This document shows positions 25,851 to 33,563 of a DNA stretch of 39,061 nt, piece after piece. The stretch lies in contig JAEEMP010000118.1 in NCBI GenBank assembly GCA_016283275.1, forward strand, positions 1 to 39,061, read 5' to 3'. The position numbers were made by a program, and so were the translations under genes. The notes under the pieces are model-generated. The model was not told the origin of the DNA. It did no database searches and worked only from the letters and a program-made list of their open reading frames with translations. Numbering within the stretch: the stretch's first letter is position 1; the number at the start of each line of letters is the position of its first letter. Source of the stretch: Lachnospiraceae bacterium (GTDB lineage Bacteria; Bacillota; Clostridia; Lachnospirales; Lachnospiraceae).

Positions 25851-26612
25851 ATGAAAGAAAAACTTTACACCATACCGCTCAACGATGCCATCAACGCAGG
25901 CGATGAATGTCCGTTCTGCCACATCGAAAGAAACATCGAGCACGATCTTATGGACTATGTGCTCGGATCGGGTTCTTCCTACATGGAGAGTAATGTACGC
26001 GATCTGACCGATGAAGCCGGATTCTGCAGAGAGCACATCCGCAAAATGTACGATTACGGCAACACTTTGGGAAACGCATGGATACTTAAGACCCATTACC
26101 GCAAAGTGATAAACGAGATGAATGATGTCTTTAAAAAGTATTCACCCGCCAAGATCTCTTTTAAAGAAAAGCTTGCAGGAAGTCCGGATATCAAAAATCC
26201 CGTCAAAAAGTGGACCGACAAACGTGATAAGTCCTGCTATATATGCAAGGAATTCGATAAAACCTACGACAGATACATGGAGACTTTCTTTATCCTCTTT
26301 AAAGAAGATGACGAATTCAGAAAGAAAGTAATGGACGGAAAAGGTTTTTGCCTGCACCATTTCGGCGATCTTTGCGAATACGGCGAGATCCACTTAAGCG
26401 ACAGGCAAAAGGAAGAATATTATCCGAAACTTTTCGAGCTTATGAAAAACAACATGGAAAGACTCTACGAAGATATCTCCTGGCTCATCGAAAAGTTTGA
26501 GTATCAGAACAAAGACAAAGACTGGAAAAATTCAAGGGATGCCGTCGGACGCGGCATGCAGAAGCTCCGCGGAAGTTATCCCGCAGACCCGCCCTATATG
26601 ATGAAAAAATGA
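25851..26612 (+). CDS. DUF6062 family protein with paired Cys/His motifs
   Basis: The protein has 253 residues and no signal peptide or membrane helix. Two similar modules can be seen. The first has CPFC (about 18-21) and AGFCREHIRKMYDYGNTLG (about 58-76). The second has SCYICKEFD (about 126-134) and GFCLHHFGDLCEYGE (about 168-182). Each has CxxC followed about 40 residues later by FCxxH, which looks like a duplicated metal-binding unit. I recognise the family as DUF6062, of unknown function. It is downstream of the PfkB-like gene, 21 bases apart, so the two probably work together. A terminator follows closely. Confidence 0.78.
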   Translation: MKEKLYTIPLNDAINAGDECPFCHIERNIEHDLMDYVLGSGSSYMESNVRDLTDEAGFCREHIRKMYDYGNTLGNAWILKTHYRKVINEMNDVFKKYSPAKISFKEKLAGSPDIKNPVKKWTDKRDKSCYICKEFDKTYDRYMETFFILFKEDDEFRKKVMDGKGFCLHHFGDLCEYGEIHLSDRQKEEYYPKLFELMKNNMERLYEDISWLIEKFEYQNKDKDWKNSRDAVGRGMQKLRGSYPADPPYMMKK

Positions 26613-26627
26613 TGTTGAACAAGAAAC

Positions 26628-26655
26628 GGAACGGCTTTATCGGCCGTTCCTTTTG
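26628..26655 (+). terminator. Terminator after the DUF6062 gene
   Basis: GGAACGGC (26628-26635) and GCCGTTCC (26643-26650) form a perfect 8-bp stem with a 7-base loop, followed by TTTTGT. A nearly identical hairpin occurs at 32839-32861. Confidence 0.85.
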
Positions 26656-26692
26656 TCATATTTTCTCTTTATATTTTTATTTCGCCGGTTTT

Positions 26693-28399
26693 TTATGACC
26701 CGCGTGTATCACGGTAAAAACCGAACGGACCGTTTCCGAATCTGTAGCCCATGACTCCGAAGCCCTGATCAAGGAACCACAGATAATCCGGATCATTTTC
26801 CGAAAACAATATCGTGGCAGTAGTCGGAACACCGTTTAATGCATCGTAATTGAACAGATTGACATATATATCGGAGCCCTTTTGTTCTACGGAAAATTCA
26901 CCGTAATAACTGCAGAAACCTTCCATAAAGTTTGCATATATCTCAAACGTTCCGTTTTCGTAAAGAGCTATCGTGGGAGCACTCGCACGGTCGAATGTAT
27001 CAAAGTCGTCGCAGTAGAATATTCCGCAGTAATGCGATGCGGGAACGGTCACATTGGTAAGTTGGGGACCCTCGTAATACTCGTCTTCATAATAGTCGGT
27101 ATACTCATTTCCTGAGTATACATCCTGATAATACTCGTCCTCAGTCGCATAATCCGTTCCGCCAAACAGGTCGGCCGGTTTTTGTTCATCGGACTTAATA
27201 CCCGGTGAAAAATCATACGATCCGCTCTTAACATACTTTTTCATGTTACATTGGGCATTAAACTCCGTTCCGTCATAATAGCCGTAATCAAGTTTCCCCC
27301 ATGAACTGAGTCTCGTAAAATCAAGATCCGGCACTATGAGTGAATCGGCACATATCACAAAGTCATTTCCGTCGATGTAATATTCGGCGTGACCGACATA
27401 TTTGTAGTCGTTGTCACTCTTCATATATATTCCGACTTCCTGTATCTCTTTGATGTCATCGTTATCCGAATCAAATGCCGTTATGAGATATTCACCGGTA
27501 AAAAACGAAAGCCAGCGAAGATCCGTCCCCTGTGCCTTATCTCCGTGGAATACGAAATCCGCTTCCTCGTCATTTTTGACAAAGATCTCGATCAGACCGA
27601 TGGGTATGCCGTATTCGTCACGCTCTGGTTCATTGTTACCCTGCTTAATGTCGGCACTTGTATTTGTCGATGCCGATGTCGCCGATGTACTGTTTTCGGT
27701 ACCGATCCTGTTTGAAATAACGGAAAAATCTCCTCTCCTGCCTTTAAAGATTATTACTCCCAGGATAATAACTATGCCCAGCACAAGACATGCCGCGATG
27801 ATGAGCGCTGCGATGAGACCGCCTTTGCTCTTTTTCGCAGGCTTCCCGTAATACATATACGGATTATATGCAGGCTGCGGTACGGACTGAGATTGCGGCA
27901 TGGGTTGCGGTTGCTGCTGCGGTACGGGCCGGGGCTGCGGTGCAGGCTGAGGCTGCGCTACAGGCCGGGGGTGTGCTACCGGCTGCGGCTGCGGTTGTGG
28001 CTGCGGTGCAGGCTGGGGTTGAGGCTGCGCTACAGGCCGAGGCTGCGGTGCAGGCTGAGGCTGCAATCTCGCCGGCGGTGCAGCCGGATTTATCATCGCT
28101 GCCGGTATCGGCGGGGGAGGCTTAAGCCCACCCTGAGCCTTGGGCTCCACGATAGTTGCCTCAGGCTCCGCGACGGGTTCCTCAACCTCCACGATGGGTG
28201 CTTCAAGCTCCTCTACAGGTTCCTCGGGCTCCGCAACGGCCGGTTCCGCCATCTTCTGCTTGAATTCTCCGGTATCGGCGTTAAAGGTCATTACCATCGT
28301 CATGGTATTGCCGCTTATATCCGTTATTTTTGTTTCGTTTACATATAAACCCGTGGTCTCATCAAGTATATATCCCTCGGGCGGCAGATATTTAGCCAT
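26693..28399 (-). CDS. Single-pass membrane protein with PPEG/TGxY N-terminal domain, Pro/Gln linker (paralog 3)
   Basis: The protein has 568 residues and an unrecognised family. The N-terminal domain (3-50) contains PPEGY, DETTGLYVNE and FNADTGEFKQ. It is followed by a Glu/Pro/Val-rich stretch (52-88), a Pro/Gln repeat tract (113-175) and one transmembrane helix (194-218) preceded by KKSK. The orientation is therefore probably N-terminus in the cytoplasm and C-terminus outside. The external part (220-568) is acidic and Tyr-rich, with a region (about 440-470) dense in Asp, Glu and Tyr. It ends in a beta-rich domain (about 475-565) containing HYCGIFYCDDFDTF and YENGTFEIYANF. It shares the N-terminal domain with the genes at 28480 and 32204. 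GGAGG lies 8 bases before the ATG. It is the last gene of the cluster. Confidence 0.75.
   Translation of the reverse strand: MAKYLPPEGYILDETTGLYVNETKITDISGNTMTMVMTFNADTGEFKQKMAEPAVAEPEEPVEELEAPIVEVEEPVAEPEATIVEPKAQGGLKPPPPIPAAMINPAAPPARLQPQPAPQPRPVAQPQPQPAPQPQPQPQPVAHPRPVAQPQPAPQPRPVPQQQPQPMPQSQSVPQPAYNPYMYYGKPAKKSKGGLIAALIIAACLVLGIVIILGVIIFKGRRGDFSVISNRIGTENSTSATSASTNTSADIKQGNNEPERDEYGIPIGLIEIFVKNDEEADFVFHGDKAQGTDLRWLSFFTGEYLITAFDSDNDDIKEIQEVGIYMKSDNDYKYVGHAEYYIDGNDFVICADSLIVPDLDFTRLSSWGKLDYGYYDGTEFNAQCNMKKYVKSGSYDFSPGIKSDEQKPADLFGGTDYATEDEYYQDVYSGNEYTDYYEDEYYEGPQLTNVTVPASHYCGIFYCDDFDTFDRASAPTIALYENGTFEIYANFMEGFCSYYGEFSVEQKGSDIYVNLFNYDALNGVPTTATILFSENDPDYLWFLDQGFGVMGYRFGNGPFGFYRDTRGS
27875..28063 (-). 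repeat. Short-period repeat tract encoding Pro/Gln-rich linker
   Basis: The DNA consists of imperfect repeats of GGCTGCGGTGCAGGC-type units. They encode about 60 residues of alternating Pro with Gln, Ala, Arg or Val. The tract lies between the N-terminal domain and the membrane helix. Such tracts often vary in length between strains. It is a coding repeat, not a CRISPR array, because there are no unique spacers. Confidence 0.75.
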
Positions 28400-28412
28400 A
28401 TCCGTATCCTCC

Positions 28413-28481
28413 GATCATCAAATGATATCGTGCCGATCACCGTCGGCCTCATGTTGATCACACTGCGATCGTCTTCCGATC
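28413..28481. repeat. Five GATC sites spaced by about 11 or 22 bases
   Basis: GATC starts at 28413, 28435, 28456, 28467 and 28478, giving intervals of 22, 21, 11 and 11. Four of the five are GATCA, and three read CCGATCA. This 80-base gap between two paralogous genes also holds the ribosome binding site of the downstream gene (28408-28412). The role is unknown. Confidence 0.4.
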
Positions 28482-29622
28482 ACCAGTCCATTCCCAGTTT
28501 ATCTTTAATTTCCTCTATATCTTCAGGCGTATAAAGTTCTCCTGTACCGTCGTCGCAATAAGCGAGCAGACATTTGGGGTCTGCCGAAGACGATACTTCA
28601 TCAAGAAACAGTTTTTCGGTCTTGTTTTCAAAATCGCATTTAAGCGTTACCGTGTATCCCGAATAACTGAACTTAACACACGCCGTACTCTCGCCTTCCA
28701 TCCACTTATCGATCGTCTCGATACCTATGGAATCATACTGAATGATCTCATTGTCATAGCTGAAATTCGCTGCGTCCTCGGCGGAAACATAACTGCAAAA
28801 CCAGTATGATATATTTCCCTGCGAATCAAATTCGAAACTGTACGCATACGGACGATAATCAGGAGTGCTGCGCATACCGCCAAATGTTGAAAGGTCAACG
28901 GGGTCTCCCGAATATATAAGATTGGTCGAGCTGTGGTAACTTAACAGGAATACCGCGGTTGAATAACTCTCTTCGGGCGTATAATATGTGTTTGCACCGC
29001 TATCTGTAGTGTCATCACCGTCATCGGTATCGACAGACCCGTTCGAACCACTGTCGGCCGAAGCGCTTTTTCCTCCCCCGTCAACAGTCTTATCGACTAT
29101 CTTTGCACCTGCCTTAGACTCGCTGGCATCGTCGGAATCCTTGCTTTCTTTTGCGGCAAAAGAAAACTTGCCGTCTCCGCCTTCTGCACGCTTATCAAGC
29201 AGGAACTTTCCTCCAAAGACAACACCCGCGCCCAGCACGAGAACCGCTGCGATTATGGCTATTATCGCCGGCGCCTTACTCTTTTTGCGGGGCGGTTGAT
29301 AATACGGCCCGGTATATGCGGGCGGTGCGGCATTCACTTCCGTTCTCGGCGGCATCGGTATCGTCATCGGCGCAGGCTGTCCTGCATTTGCCGGCGGTGC
29401 AGGCGGTGCCGGTTGCATCGGCGGCGCGGGCGGTGCCGGCTGCATCGGCGGTGCTGCCGTGGTAAGCGGCCGGATCTCCTGTCTGTACTCCCCGGTAACA
29501 TCGTTAAACCAGGTTATGACCTGCTTATTTATCCCGTTTTCATCGGGAATCACTATCACATTTTTATATTCTCCGGAAGCGGTATCAAGCGTAAACCCTT
29601 CCGGCGGGTAATAATTTGCCAT
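28480..29622 (-). CDS. Single-pass membrane protein with PPEG/TGxY N-terminal domain (paralog 2)
   Basis: The protein has 380 residues and an unrecognised family. The N-terminal domain (4-50) contains YPPEGFTLDTASGEY and FNDVTGEYRQ. A Pro/Ala-rich repeat (57-80, units of MQPAPPAPP) and PRKKSK lead to one transmembrane helix (about 117-141). The external region begins with a low-complexity Ser/Asp/Gly segment (about 155-215) and continues with a folded domain (about 220-360) containing STNLIYSGDPVDLSTFGG and SFEFDSQGNISYWF. The layout is the same as in the two paralogs, but the external domains differ. It lies 62 bases after the secreted 840-residue protein gene. GGAG lies 4 bases before the ATG. 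Confidence 0.75.
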   Translation of the reverse strand: MANYYPPEGFTLDTASGEYKNVIVIPDENGINKQVITWFNDVTGEYRQEIRPLTTAAPPMQPAPPAPPMQPAPPAPPANAGQPAPMTIPMPPRTEVNAAPPAYTGPYYQPPRKKSKAPAIIAIIAAVLVLGAGVVFGGKFLLDKRAEGGDGKFSFAAKESKDSDDASESKAGAKIVDKTVDGGGKSASADSGSNGSVDTDDGDDTTDSGANTYYTPEESYSTAVFLLSYHSSTNLIYSGDPVDLSTFGGMRSTPDYRPYAYSFEFDSQGNISYWFCSYVSAEDAANFSYDNEIIQYDSIGIETIDKWMEGESTACVKFSYSGYTVTLKCDFENKTEKLFLDEVSSSADPKCLLAYCDDGTGELYTPEDIEEIKDKLGMDW

Positions 29623-29684
29623 ATTTCTCCGTTCCGTGCCCCGTCCGGTTTCAATCCGGCGGTCACAAAATTATACTGATATTC

Positions 29685-32207
29685 TCAATCAAGAAACGAT
29701 GATATCATATATCGATTTTTAAGCGCTACCCATTCATTTTGCATATAAGCATAAAAATCATGTGCCATATAGTTCGCTCCGCGAGCCAGACTTTCGCCTT
29801 TCTTTACATCCGCTTCGCTTCCGAACTTAATAGTCGAGTCGAGTATGTAATAAGATTTTGATTTTATCTTTTCAATTGTATCGATCGGACGGATCTTGAT
29901 CATTTCGCGTTCAAGCACCTCTAAAGCTTTCCCGTCAGCATCTTTCTTTTTCTCAAGATCCTTTATTTGCCGATCGCGGTCCTCTTTGGATATCCGGTTA
30001 TCTTTATATGCATCTTCGATCTTCTGCTTATCTGTTTTAAACGTATCATCAAGCGTTTCGATACGGGCTCTCAAACCGTCCCTGGCCGCCTTATAATTGT
30101 CGTCGGTCATGAATCCGATCACCGAATAAATTCCGCCTTCGCCGCATTTATTGTCAGCGATAGCTACTATCGCCGGATCTGATTGATATTCTTTCATCAA
30201 AATGTTATACGCCCTCAGATCTGCCCGGTATTTGTCACCGGGGAATGCTTTATTGGCTTCTTCCCGGATCTTTTTAAAATTTGGGAACGACTTCTTCTCG
30301 GGTCCGGGTGTTGGTGTCTGGGAAGTTCCGCTGCCTGTACCGGTACCGGTTCCGCTGCCTCCGCCTCCGCTTGGCTTTTGCCTGTAACTGATAATATCGG
30401 TCGTATCCCTTAAAAGCGATTCGATAAACCACTCCGCATCACTCTTATCTACTGTCCAACGCTTTGTTTTGTCGCTCCACGTAACTTTGATCGGAATCTC
30501 AAAATCCTGATAGTACTCATCTATCTGATGGACTATCCACGTGCCATTTGATGTCTTGCCGGATTTATATATGATGTCATCGCGAAGCAGCATGAATCCG
30601 TTTGACTTGGCATAAACGGTCACTCCGAATTTATTTCCGGATCCTTCAAGTTCGGCATCAAACGATACATTGTCAAGGAACTGCTTAAACCAGTAATATA
30701 TCTCGTCTTCCAGTGCGTCTATCGGGATCTGGGATGTGTCAAGAACCGAAAGAACGGAATACAGAGACTCTCGGATCTTGTCTTTTATATACTTTTCCCT
30801 CAAATGATCTTCCCATGCGGCCTTGGATAACTTTGTCTGTTCATCCTTGTTAAGATATACGGCCTCGTCGAAATTTCCCCACTTTACGTAATTCAGGAAA
30901 TCTCTTACAGCCTGTACCGCATCCTCGTTATTTCTCTCGTCTGCGATCGGAGGAGTTGTTTCCACCGAAGAAACAGGCGGTTCGGTTGATGTGACCGGCG
31001 GCGGATTCTCGGGACCGTGTAACTTTATCCAGCCGCTGCCGTCCCCGTACCCCGGTCCGTAATGAACCTGCGGTTTTTTCCCGCCGCCTCTGGAGACCGG
31101 TGTACTGTTTCCGCCACCTGTTGGCGGTACATAAGGAGGAACAGGCACTCCCTGCGGCGGATCGGTAGGAACGGTACATGCCGGCAAAAACGGGGTATAG
31201 GCAGAAGCGTCTTCCAGATATATCTCCACAAAATTGATCCACCCGTTCACCGAAAGTGAGTACGAATATTCAAACGGTGATGCAAAAGAAACTTTACTGA
31301 TCGCGAATTTCGTGCTGTTGGGCTGTTTCTCGGTAGGCGCCGAGTAACACATTGCGTATTCGCACCAGGTCCCCATTGATGTAACCGGGAAATATGAGAT
31401 GACCACGGCTTCCGTTTCACCCGGTTTAACCGCATAAACGAATGAATCCTGATTATCAACATACAGGATATATCCCGATACGATATGCAGACATATGCCG
31501 TCAAACGTACATTCAAGCCCCGTACCGTTATCTCTGTCGACACACAATATATATCCGGTTTCCTCGCCGGTATACACTTCCATAAAAAGGTATCCGCCGG
31601 ATTCAACGGTCTTTACGATAAATTCATCTTCGGATGTATAGAGATTTCCGAGTTCTTCGCCACTTGTATTCAGTCTTACATATTCGGTATGACTCTCGTC
31701 CTCACTTGCCTTAAGGGCATAGAATCCGTTGTGATCTGCCTGGATATTGTAATAGTAACTGTCGGATTCACCAATCTTTGCTATGGAAAGGTCACCCGAG
31801 AGATCATCGATGCCGTTAAGCCTGTAAAGCGACCCGCCGTAGTTATAGCTGAGTGCCTCACCGTTATCGTTTTCCACACTTATGGGACATTCCACATCCG
31901 TAAAGAAAAGAGAATCATTGTAAATAACCATGTTTGCTGCCGGGAAATCGGTCAATACGATGTCTTTTTTCTTTTTCTTATCCATGGCATGGAAAAGGCC
32001 GTCTTCTTCGTCGTTATAAAAGAAGTACTTATCCGTCTGCGCCACGAGATTGCCACCGTCAAATGTGACTTCGGGTCCCCATCTGTATTCGGCACTCTCC
32101 GAAGCCGCAGCTTCGGTAAATCCGTCCGCATAACTGCTTAAAGCATCTGCCGCCGGTATCAAAATCGCGATCAACATTGCCAGAAACCTTAACACTGTCT
32201 TTTTCAT
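29685..32207 (-). CDS. Large secreted multidomain protein of the PPEG/TGxY cluster
   Basis: The protein has 840 residues. An N-terminal signal peptide (about 1-28, MKK then a hydrophobic stretch) is followed by repeated beta strands of the form YFFYNDEEDGLFHAMDKKK, SLFFTDVE...SLYRLNG and YILYVDNQDSFVYAV (about 55-330), like a beta-propeller of the DUF5050 kind. A Pro/Gly linker (345-420), an NTF2-like region (425-565, NNEDAVQAVRDFLNYVKWGNFDEA), a Gly/Thr linker (613-637) and a C-terminal helical part with a Lys/Asp-rich coiled coil (708-775) follow. It is exported, with no membrane anchor or sorting motif visible. The ATG overlaps the stop of the 157-residue paralog by 4 bases (ATGA). GGAGG lies 9 bases upstream. 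Function is unknown. Confidence 0.72.
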   Translation of the reverse strand: MKKTVLRFLAMLIAILIPAADALSSYADGFTEAAASESAEYRWGPEVTFDGGNLVAQTDKYFFYNDEEDGLFHAMDKKKKKDIVLTDFPAANMVIYNDSLFFTDVECPISVENDNGEALSYNYGGSLYRLNGIDDLSGDLSIAKIGESDSYYYNIQADHNGFYALKASEDESHTEYVRLNTSGEELGNLYTSEDEFIVKTVESGGYLFMEVYTGEETGYILCVDRDNGTGLECTFDGICLHIVSGYILYVDNQDSFVYAVKPGETEAVVISYFPVTSMGTWCEYAMCYSAPTEKQPNSTKFAISKVSFASPFEYSYSLSVNGWINFVEIYLEDASAYTPFLPACTVPTDPPQGVPVPPYVPPTGGGNSTPVSRGGGKKPQVHYGPGYGDGSGWIKLHGPENPPPVTSTEPPVSSVETTPPIADERNNEDAVQAVRDFLNYVKWGNFDEAVYLNKDEQTKLSKAAWEDHLREKYIKDKIRESLYSVLSVLDTSQIPIDALEDEIYYWFKQFLDNVSFDAELEGSGNKFGVTVYAKSNGFMLLRDDIIYKSGKTSNGTWIVHQIDEYYQDFEIPIKVTWSDKTKRWTVDKSDAEWFIESLLRDTTDIISYRQKPSGGGGSGTGTGTGSGTSQTPTPGPEKKSFPNFKKIREEANKAFPGDKYRADLRAYNILMKEYQSDPAIVAIADNKCGEGGIYSVIGFMTDDNYKAARDGLRARIETLDDTFKTDKQKIEDAYKDNRISKEDRDRQIKDLEKKKDADGKALEVLEREMIKIRPIDTIEKIKSKSYYILDSTIKFGSEADVKKGESLARGANYMAHDFYAYMQNEWVALKNRYMISSFLD

Positions 32208-32677
32208 CTGATGATACCTCCGCCGTTTATCTCTCCGTTATATGGTTCAGCGTCAACAGACCATGCGGGCAATTCTTCAACTATATAGTCATTCACAAAT
32301 TCTTCCTTTTGCTCATCGCTAAGTACCTCAAACTTTTTGTCGTTAATCGATACCGTAAGAAACAGCACTATCGCGATGACTGCTGCCGTGCCTATATAAA
32401 ACCATGCTCCCCGCTTTTTCCCGGCTTTTTTAACCGCCGCCTTTGTCTTCGTTTCCTTTGCTTTCTTTACAGGCGCGGAAGGCACATATGCAGGCTGTAC
32501 AGGCGGTGTCTGCCAAACTATCGGTTCGCTGAACTGCGTATATTCTCCCGTATCGGCATTAAAATACATCCGATGACGGTATTGTGTTCCCGCGCCGTCG
32601 GTAAGTATTGATTCGCTAACATAAAGACCGGTCGAAGGATCCCATATGAACCCTTCAGGTGCACTGTAAACAGCCAT
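32204..32677 (-). CDS. Short single-pass membrane protein with PPEG/TGxY N-terminal domain (paralog 1)
   Basis: The protein has 157 residues and an unrecognised family. The N-terminal domain (5-50) contains APEGFIWDPSTGLYV and FNADTGEYTQ, the clearest form of the shared domain. A Lys-rich segment (71-90) precedes one membrane helix (91-110), and a short acidic tail (111-157) is probably external. Relative to its two paralogs it lacks the large outer domain, so it may be a partner or regulatory subunit. It is the first gene of the cluster and overlaps the next by 4 bases. AAGGAG lies about 10 bases before the ATG. A terminator-like hairpin lies in its leader. Confidence 0.72.
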   Translation of the reverse strand: MAVYSAPEGFIWDPSTGLYVSESILTDGAGTQYRHRMYFNADTGEYTQFSEPIVWQTPPVQPAYVPSAPVKKAKETKTKAAVKKAGKKRGAWFYIGTAAVIAIVLFLTVSINDKKFEVLSDEQKEEFVNDYIVEELPAWSVDAEPYNGEINGGGIIR

Positions 32678-32699
32678 AACCGCAGTTCTCCTTTACATC

Positions 32700-32732
32700 A
32701 AAAAACGAGGCGAAATATTCTTTGCCTCGTTT
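32700..32732 (-). terminator. Terminator-like hairpin in the leader of the four-gene cluster
   Basis: On the minus strand AAACGAGGC and GCCTCGTTT (32732-32724 and 32711-32703) form a perfect 9-bp stem with a 12-base loop, and the T-run continues to TTTTTT. It ends only 22 bases before the ATG at 32677, too close for a promoter in between. Transcripts of the cluster must pass through it, so it could act as an attenuator. No anti-terminator was identified. Confidence 0.6.
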
Positions 32733-32768
32733 AAGTATAAAGTTAATATATTATTGTGACTTTGCACT

Positions 32769-32799
32769 ATATTAAGATATATATGCCCAATATTAAGAT
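32769..32799. promoter_or_regulatory. Two direct repeats 21 bases apart upstream of the cluster
   Basis: ATATTAAGAT occurs at 32769-32778 and again at 32790-32799. The start-to-start distance is 21 bases, two helical turns, as seen for response-regulator and LytTR binding sites. It lies in the AT-rich region that must contain the cluster promoter. The regulator is unknown. Confidence 0.45.
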
Positions 32800-32832
32800 T
32801 TTATTCCTGCCTAACCTCACTTTTTACAGCAG

Positions 32833-32861
32833 AAAAAAGGAACGGCTTTATAGGCCGTTCC
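32833..32861 (-). terminator. Terminator of the YtxH-like gene
   Basis: On the minus strand, GGAACGGC and GCCGTTCC (32861-32854 and 32846-32839) form a perfect 8-bp stem followed by six T residues. It lies 15 bases past the stop at 32877. Arms and most of the loop are the same as in the hairpin at 26628-26650. Confidence 0.9.
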
Positions 32862-32876
32862 TTTTAATGCCTGAAA

Positions 32877-33326
32877 CTATTCGGTTATCGCATCAATGTG
32901 TTCTTCTACAGCTTCGGCTGCCGCTTCAACGGCTTCCTCAACCGCGTCGCCGGCTTCCGCGACCGCTTCGTTGGCTTCTGCCATGGCGTCATTGGCAGAT
33001 GCTTTCCTGTCATCAAAGAACTCTTCAACCTTACCTTCTGCCTGGCTTATAAAAGAACTGATGGAATCGGCAGCCTTTGAAGCAACATCAGCAGCCTTTC
33101 CGGCAAAATCCTTAGCCTTCTCTTCAACGGTATTGAAATCAAGATTTACATATGAACGCTTTGACTTTACAGGACCTTCTTCGCCTTCTTCACCAAAGTT
33201 ATCAAAGTCGTCATCTTCCATATTGGCAGGTACTTCTTCATCCTTCTTCTTAAGATAGTAGTACGTTCCCGCAGCAGCAGCACCAATTGCCGTGAGTACA
33301 AGTAAACTTCTTCCTAATTTAGCCAT
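32877..33326 (-). CDS. YtxH-like small membrane-anchored Ala/Glu-rich protein
   Basis: The protein has 149 residues. A short hydrophobic anchor (about 7-25, LLVLTAIGAAAAGTYYYL) is followed by KKK, an acidic segment (about 29-50), and a long amphipathic helix region (about 66-149). In the latter, Ala, Glu and Asp repeat in an apolipoprotein-like or YtxH-like pattern (AEANEAVAEAGDAVEEAVEA). Such proteins are associated with membrane or stress functions, but none is proven. AAGGAG lies 5 bases before the ATG. It is monocistronic, with its own promoter and terminator, and is divergent from a TetR gene that might control it. Confidence 0.7.
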   Translation of the reverse strand: MAKLGRSLLVLTAIGAAAAGTYYYLKKKDEEVPANMEDDDFDNFGEEGEEGPVKSKRSYVNLDFNTVEEKAKDFAGKAADVASKAADSISSFISQAEGKVEEFFDDRKASANDAMAEANEAVAEAGDAVEEAVEAAAEAVEEHIDAITE

Positions 33327-33412
33327 ATTCTCTCCTTCTTAGGCATCTTGCGCCAGTTGTTTTCTCCGCCATACGACATACCGCCGATCCGCGGGCTTTA
33401 TTTTGTAGAAAC

Positions 33413-33441
33413 AGTATAACGCAAATTTACAGATTTTTAAA
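33413..33441 (-). promoter_or_regulatory. Promoter of the YtxH-like gene
   Basis: On the minus strand TTTAAA (33441-33436) and TATACT (33418-33413) are separated by 17 bases. An inverted repeat AATTTACA (33424-33431) and TGTAAATT (33451-33458) brackets the -35 element. Confidence 0.45.
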
Positions 33442-33473
33442 TAAAAAAAATGTAAATTATGAATAAATAAACC

Positions 33474-33503
33474 TTGCACCGAAAATAATATCTGTGCTAT
33501 CAT
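33474..33503 (+). promoter_or_regulatory. Promoter of the TetR-family gene
   Basis: TTGCAC (33474-33479) and TATCAT (33498-33503) are separated by 18 bases and lie about 60 bases before the ATG at 33564. Confidence 0.5.
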
Positions 33504-33563
33504 AAAATTCGACTCTTACAGTCAACATTTACCTTTTCGAACAATGCTACATGGGGGATATTT

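Noticed and set aside
27875-28063. Regular repeats on the plus strand resembling a repeat array, with Ala/Arg-rich open frames
   Set aside because: The repeats are the Pro/Gln codons of the minus-strand membrane protein. The plus-strand frames are low-complexity shadows with no ribosome binding site.
31025-31259. Overlapping frames rich in Arg and Cys within the secreted protein gene
   Set aside because: They are out-of-frame shadows of the Pro/Gly linker, with no ribosome binding site or family match.
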